Shown here: positions 60,688-64,000 of the stretch, piece by piece
Numbering within the stretch: position 1 is the first letter of the stretch
Layout: each line of letters opens with the position of its first letter
NCBI GenBank assembly: GCA_946499505.1
Contig: CAMMSL010000002.1
Span: forward strand, 1 to 64,000
DNA length: 64,000 nt
Direction of reading: 5' to 3'
Source of the DNA: an uncultured Lachnoclostridium sp.
GTDB lineage: Bacteria; Bacillota; Clostridia; Lachnospirales; Lachnospiraceae
The notes under the pieces: generated by a model
Told to the model about the DNA's origin: nothing
Databases searched by the model: none
What the model saw: the letters and a program-made list of their open reading frames with translations, nothing else
Made by a program: the position numbers and the translations under genes

Positions 60688-61971
60688 ATGAATGAATCTA
60701 TTTTTATTTTGAAGGGAAATATTGTTTACAGTAAAAGCCAGACAGAGTTTGCCATATGTGAACACGGATATCTTGTGTGCAGAGACGGCAAGGTTGACGG
60801 AATTTACCAGACGCTTCCGTTCCGTCTCGGCGGAAATCCGATCCGGGATTACGGCGACTGCCTGATCATACCGGGGCTTGTGGATCTTCACATCCATGCT
60901 CCTCAGTATTCCTATAGAGGACTCGGGATGGATATGGAACTCTTAGAATGGCTCGAAGTAAATACGTTCCCGGAGGAGGCAAAGTTCGAAGAGACCGATT
61001 ATGCGGAGAAGTCCTACCGGATCTTTGTGGAAAACCTTAAGAACAGCGCTACGACGAGAGCCTGCATCTTTGCCACAGTACACCGGCCGGCTACACTTCT
61101 TCTCATGGATATGCTTGAGAAGAGCGGGCTTGATACCTATGTGGGAAAAGTAAATATGGATCGTAACTGCCCGGATTATATCTGTGAGGAGACTCAGGAG
61201 TCGGCAGACGAGACGCTGGAGTGGATCAAGGATGTAAACCACAGGAAATATAAGAATACAAAGCCTATTCTGACGCCGCGTTTCACGCCGAGTTGTACGG
61301 ATGAACTGATGGAAGAACTGAAGAAACTGCAGATGCGTTATCATCTGCCGCTGCAGTCCCATCTGTCGGAAAATCCGGGCGAGATCCAGTGGGTGAAGGA
61401 ACTCTGTCCGTGGTCGGAATTCTATGGCGATGTGTATGACCGGTTCGGCCTGTTCGGGGCGGACTGCCCGACCATCATGGCGCACTGTGTTTACAGCGGG
61501 GATGAGGAAATCGCCCGTATGAAGGAAAACGGAGTGTTTATCGCCCACTGCCCGGAGTCCAATATGAATGTGTCATCGGGTATTGCTCCGGTCAGAAAAT
61601 TCCTTGAAGAAGACCTTCATGTGGGGATCGGAAGTGATGTGGCGGGCGGCTCTACGGAGAACCTGTTCCGCGCCATGGCCCATGCCGTACAGTCGTCAAA
61701 GTTGCGCTGGAGACTGCAGGACGACAGTCTGGAAGCGCTGACTGCTGAGGAGGTATTTTATATGGCAACGAAAGGCGGCGGAGAGTTCTTCGGAAAAGTG
61801 GGAAGCTTTGAGCCGGGATATGAGTTTGACGCCGTGGTCCTGGACGACAGCCGCCTGAAGCACCCCCAGCCGCTTGACATCAGGAGCCGGCTGGAGCGCA
61901 TGATCTATCTGGCGGACGAGCGGGAGATCAAGGCGAAATATGTAAAAGGAACAGAAATCAGTCTGCCGTAA
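60688..61971 (+). CDS. guaD: Guanine deaminase
   Basis: A 427-residue zinc amidohydrolase converting guanine to xanthine. Metal ligands: PGLVDLHIHAPQYSYRGLG (HxH), LQSHLSENPGE, MAHCVYSGDEE and the aspartate in GIGSDVAGGSTENLF. Other family stretches are PRFTPSCTDELM and ARMKENGVFIAHCPESNMN. An in-frame ATG 21 bases earlier would include the ribosome site GAAAGGAG and is rejected. The guanine riboswitch in its leader agrees with the substrate. The hydroxylase gene follows, so guanine goes to xanthine and then urate or other oxidised products. Confidence 0.95.
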   Translation: MNESIFILKGNIVYSKSQTEFAICEHGYLVCRDGKVDGIYQTLPFRLGGNPIRDYGDCLIIPGLVDLHIHAPQYSYRGLGMDMELLEWLEVNTFPEEAKFEETDYAEKSYRIFVENLKNSATTRACIFATVHRPATLLLMDMLEKSGLDTYVGKVNMDRNCPDYICEETQESADETLEWIKDVNHRKYKNTKPILTPRFTPSCTDELMEELKKLQMRYHLPLQSHLSENPGEIQWVKELCPWSEFYGDVYDRFGLFGADCPTIMAHCVYSGDEEIARMKENGVFIAHCPESNMNVSSGIAPVRKFLEEDLHVGIGSDVAGGSTENLFRAMAHAVQSSKLRWRLQDDSLEALTAEEVFYMATKGGGEFFGKVGSFEPGYEFDAVVLDDSRLKHPQPLDIRSRLERMIYLADEREIKAKYVKGTEISLP

Positions 61972-61991
61972 GTGTAACGGAGGTGAAATGT

Positions 61992-64000
61992 ATGGAGGAG
62001 AAAGCTCATGTAACTGGAAAAAACTATACGGGAGAGAGAGAACATGTAGTCGGCAGGAGTGTAAAACGTGTAGATGCATTTGAGAAAGTTACCGGCCGGG
62101 CAAAGTACACCGATGATCTGTGTGATAAAAATGCGTACGTGGCAAAGGTACTGCACTCAACCATCGCCCACGGATATGTGAAGTCAATCGATACATCCGA
62201 GGCGGAAAAGATTCCGGGAGTGGTAAAGATTGTCACCTGTTTCGACGTACCAAAAAACTATTACCCCACGGCAGGACATCCGTGGTCCACGGAAGAGGCG
62301 CATCAGGATGTGGCAGACCGTCTGCTGCTGGTGGAGCACGTGAGATTTTACGGGGATGATGTGGCAGCCGTGATCGCGGAAAATGAGGTGGCGGCCGCGC
62401 AGGCTGTGCGTGCGATCAGGGTTGAATACGAAGAACTGCCTTTTGTGCTTGACGTGCACAAAGCGATGGAGGACGGAGCGCCGCAGCTGCATAAAAACTA
62501 TCCGCACAACATCCTCAAACATACGTCGATCCGCAGCGGTGACTATGAAAGCGCGGCGAAAGAGCCGGGGCTTGTGAAAGTAGAGGGCTGGTATCAGACG
62601 CCTGCTGTCCAGCACTGCCACATTGAAAATCCGGTCTGTTATGCCTACATGGAACAGGGGCGGATCGTGGTTGTGACTTCCACGCAGCTCCCTCATATCT
62701 GCCGGCGTGTTGTGGGTCAGGCGCTGGGAATCCCGTGGGGGAAGGTAAGAGTGATCAAGCCTTACATCGGCGGAGGATTCGGCAACAAGCAGGATATTCT
62801 GTATGAGCCTCTCTGCGCATATCTGTGTACACAGGTGGGCGGCAGGACGGTGAAGATAGACACATCAAGAGAAGAGACGTTTGTATCGACACGCGTGCGC
62901 CACGCCATTCATTTCCATATTATTTCTTATGTGCGACCGGACGGAACTTACGCGGCGCGCAAGTTCGAGAGCTGGTCGGATCAGGGGGCATATGCATCCC
63001 ACGGACACAGTATTGCGGCAAAAGGAATGGGATGCTTTCCGCAGCTGTATCCGTGTCCGAATATCGAAGCCGATACATATACGGTATTTACCAATAAATC
63101 CGTCTCTGGCGCAATGAGAGGATACGGAATCCCTCAGGCAATGTTCGCGATGGAGAGCCATACAGAAGATGTGGCAAGGGCCATCGGCATGGATCCTTAT
63201 GAGTTCCGCATGAAGAACGTGATGCCGAAGGGCTTTACGGACGGATTTTCAAAGAATGTAAATTATTATGATTCTTTCCGTGAGTGTATGGAAAAAGGAC
63301 GCAAAGAATTTGACTATGACAGGCGGAAAGAAAAATACTCCCATCAGACCGGCGATATACGGCGCGGTGTGGGAATGGCGGTCTTCTGGTATAATACCGG
63401 TGTGTGGCCGATCTCACTTGAAACATCCGCCTGCCGTATGGTGCTCAATCAGGACGGCAGCATTCAGGTGCAGGTAGGCGAGACGGAGATCGGACAGGGA
63501 GCGGACACCGCATTTGCTCAGATGGCAGCAGAGACGCTCGGCATTCCTTTTGAGATGGTTCACGTAGTCTCCTCGCAGGATACAGATGTTACGCCGTTCG
63601 GAACCGGAGCCTATGCATCCAGACAGACCTACATGGCAGGATTCTCCATCCGCCAGACGGGAGAGCTCCTGAAAGAAAAAATCATTGAGACAGCGCATGA
63701 ATTAACAAGACAAATGAAAGAAAATCTGGATATTATAAACGGAAATATTGTCAGAACAACGGACGGGGAAATCCTTATGTCACTGGGTGAACTGGCAACA
63801 GAGAAGCTGTATAGTCTGACAAATAACGGACATCTCACAGCAGAGAGCAGTTACCAGATCAAGAATAACGCTTATTCATTCGGGTGTACCTTTGTGGAAG
63901 TTGAGGTAGATATACCGGGCTGCAAGGCTCAGGTGACAGATATTCTGAATGTCCACGACTGTGGACGCCTGATCAATCCGGCACTTGCCGAGGCACAGGT
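61992..64000 (+). CDS. xdhA: Xanthine dehydrogenase-type molybdopterin-binding subunit (3' end outside the window)
   Basis: The frame is open from the ATG to the window edge: 669 complete codons. It starts MEEKAHVTGKNYTGEREHVV, followed by VGRSVKRVDAFEKVTGRAKYTDDL, the usual opening of large Moco subunits. Moco/substrate blocks: IKPYIGGGFGNKQD, GAMRGYGIPQAMFAMES, GETEIGQGADTAFAQMAAETLG and GTGAYASRQTY. The family is about 750-780 residues, so about 100 are missing, including the catalytic glutamate (near the final GxGE block). GGAGG lies before the ATG. The neighbours are guaD and xdhC, so it oxidises xanthine or hypoxanthine; whether it is selenium-dependent cannot be seen here. Confidence 0.93.
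   Translation, partial: MEEKAHVTGKNYTGEREHVVGRSVKRVDAFEKVTGRAKYTDDLCDKNAYVAKVLHSTIAHGYVKSIDTSEAEKIPGVVKIVTCFDVPKNYYPTAGHPWSTEEAHQDVADRLLLVEHVRFYGDDVAAVIAENEVAAAQAVRAIRVEYEELPFVLDVHKAMEDGAPQLHKNYPHNILKHTSIRSGDYESAAKEPGLVKVEGWYQTPAVQHCHIENPVCYAYMEQGRIVVVTSTQLPHICRRVVGQALGIPWGKVRVIKPYIGGGFGNKQDILYEPLCAYLCTQVGGRTVKIDTSREETFVSTRVRHAIHFHIISYVRPDGTYAARKFESWSDQGAYASHGHSIAAKGMGCFPQLYPCPNIEADTYTVFTNKSVSGAMRGYGIPQAMFAMESHTEDVARAIGMDPYEFRMKNVMPKGFTDGFSKNVNYYDSFRECMEKGRKEFDYDRRKEKYSHQTGDIRRGVGMAVFWYNTGVWPISLETSACRMVLNQDGSIQVQVGETEIGQGADTAFAQMAAETLGIPFEMVHVVSSQDTDVTPFGTGAYASRQTYMAGFSIRQTGELLKEKIIETAHELTRQMKENLDIINGNIVRTTDGEILMSLGELATEKLYSLTNNGHLTAESSYQIKNNAYSFGCTFVEVEVDIPGCKAQVTDILNVHDCGRLINPALAEAQ

Overview
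The window looks like chromosome from a Gram-positive gut anaerobe of the class Clostridia, most likely family Lachnospiraceae (genus not resolvable from sequence alone). The reasons are: the order relA - metallo-hydrolase - hemZ - hisS - aspS with short overlaps; strong AGGAGG-type ribosome binding sites; T-box, M-box and guanine riboswitch leaders; mannose-class PTS genes; YesM/YesN-type two-component regulation of a sugar ABC importer; and the xdhC/guanine deaminase/molybdenum hydroxylase group. Most genes are on the + strand.

Layout. 1-3.0 kb: an anchored protein of unknown function, an autoregulated sdpR-sdpI-like pair with a perfect palindromic operator, and a PD-(D/E)XK (Rpn-type) protein that appears short at its N-terminus. 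3.1-8.7 kb: recJ, then an AraC regulator divergent from a GH113-like glycosidase that overlaps an ABC exporter. 8.8-16.4 kb: a housekeeping block (relA, glyoxalase-II-like hydrolase, hemZ, hisS, aspS). 16.4-19.8 kb: accessory and intergenic elements, with a 186-bp long-hairpin element, an inverted pair of degenerate sequences, an orphan hicB, a candidate type I toxin-antitoxin locus with a convergent small RNA, an MFS transporter, an orphan BlaI-type repressor and tRNA-Gly(GCC). 19.8-33.5 kb: amino acid and nucleotide metabolism (brnQ, hom, marR, thyA, dfrA, znuABC, a YhhN-family protein, an alanine/glycine symporter, T-box-ilvBN, ilvE). 33.6-34.7 kb: decayed mobile-element remnants.

34.7-45.9 kb: a carbohydrate locus with ABC importer (no ATPase), histidine kinase and response regulator, GH35/DUF5597-like and GH4 glycosidases, and an iron-type alcohol dehydrogenase plus an acetoacetate-decarboxylase-superfamily protein that are unusual in such a locus. 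46.3-53.9 kb: a second glycan locus (Gfo/Idh/MocA oxidoreductase, RpiR regulator, CutC, cytoplasmic GH29 fucosidase, mannose-class PTS IIAB-IIC-IID, SIS-domain protein) that resembles, by gene content, the alf fucosyl-GlcNAc systems of lactobacilli. 53.9-55.7 kb: mgtE behind an M-box riboswitch, with a well-translated-looking upstream ORF that overlaps mgtE. 55.8-59.3 kb: a sugar acetyltransferase, a DUF554 protein, a gamma-carbonic-anhydrase-like protein and pepD. 59.4 kb to the end: purine catabolism (xdhC with unusual domain order, guanine riboswitch, guanine deaminase, and a xanthine-dehydrogenase-type molybdopterin subunit cut by the window edge).

The strongest candidates for something new are the acetoacetate-decarboxylase-like/alcohol dehydrogenase pair in the GH4/GH35 locus, the fucoside PTS locus with its CutC and Gfo/Idh genes, the small-RNA/short-peptide locus near 17.6 kb, the 186-bp hairpin element, and the ORF overlapping the mgtE start. 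All function calls come from reading translations and motifs by eye; no database search was run.
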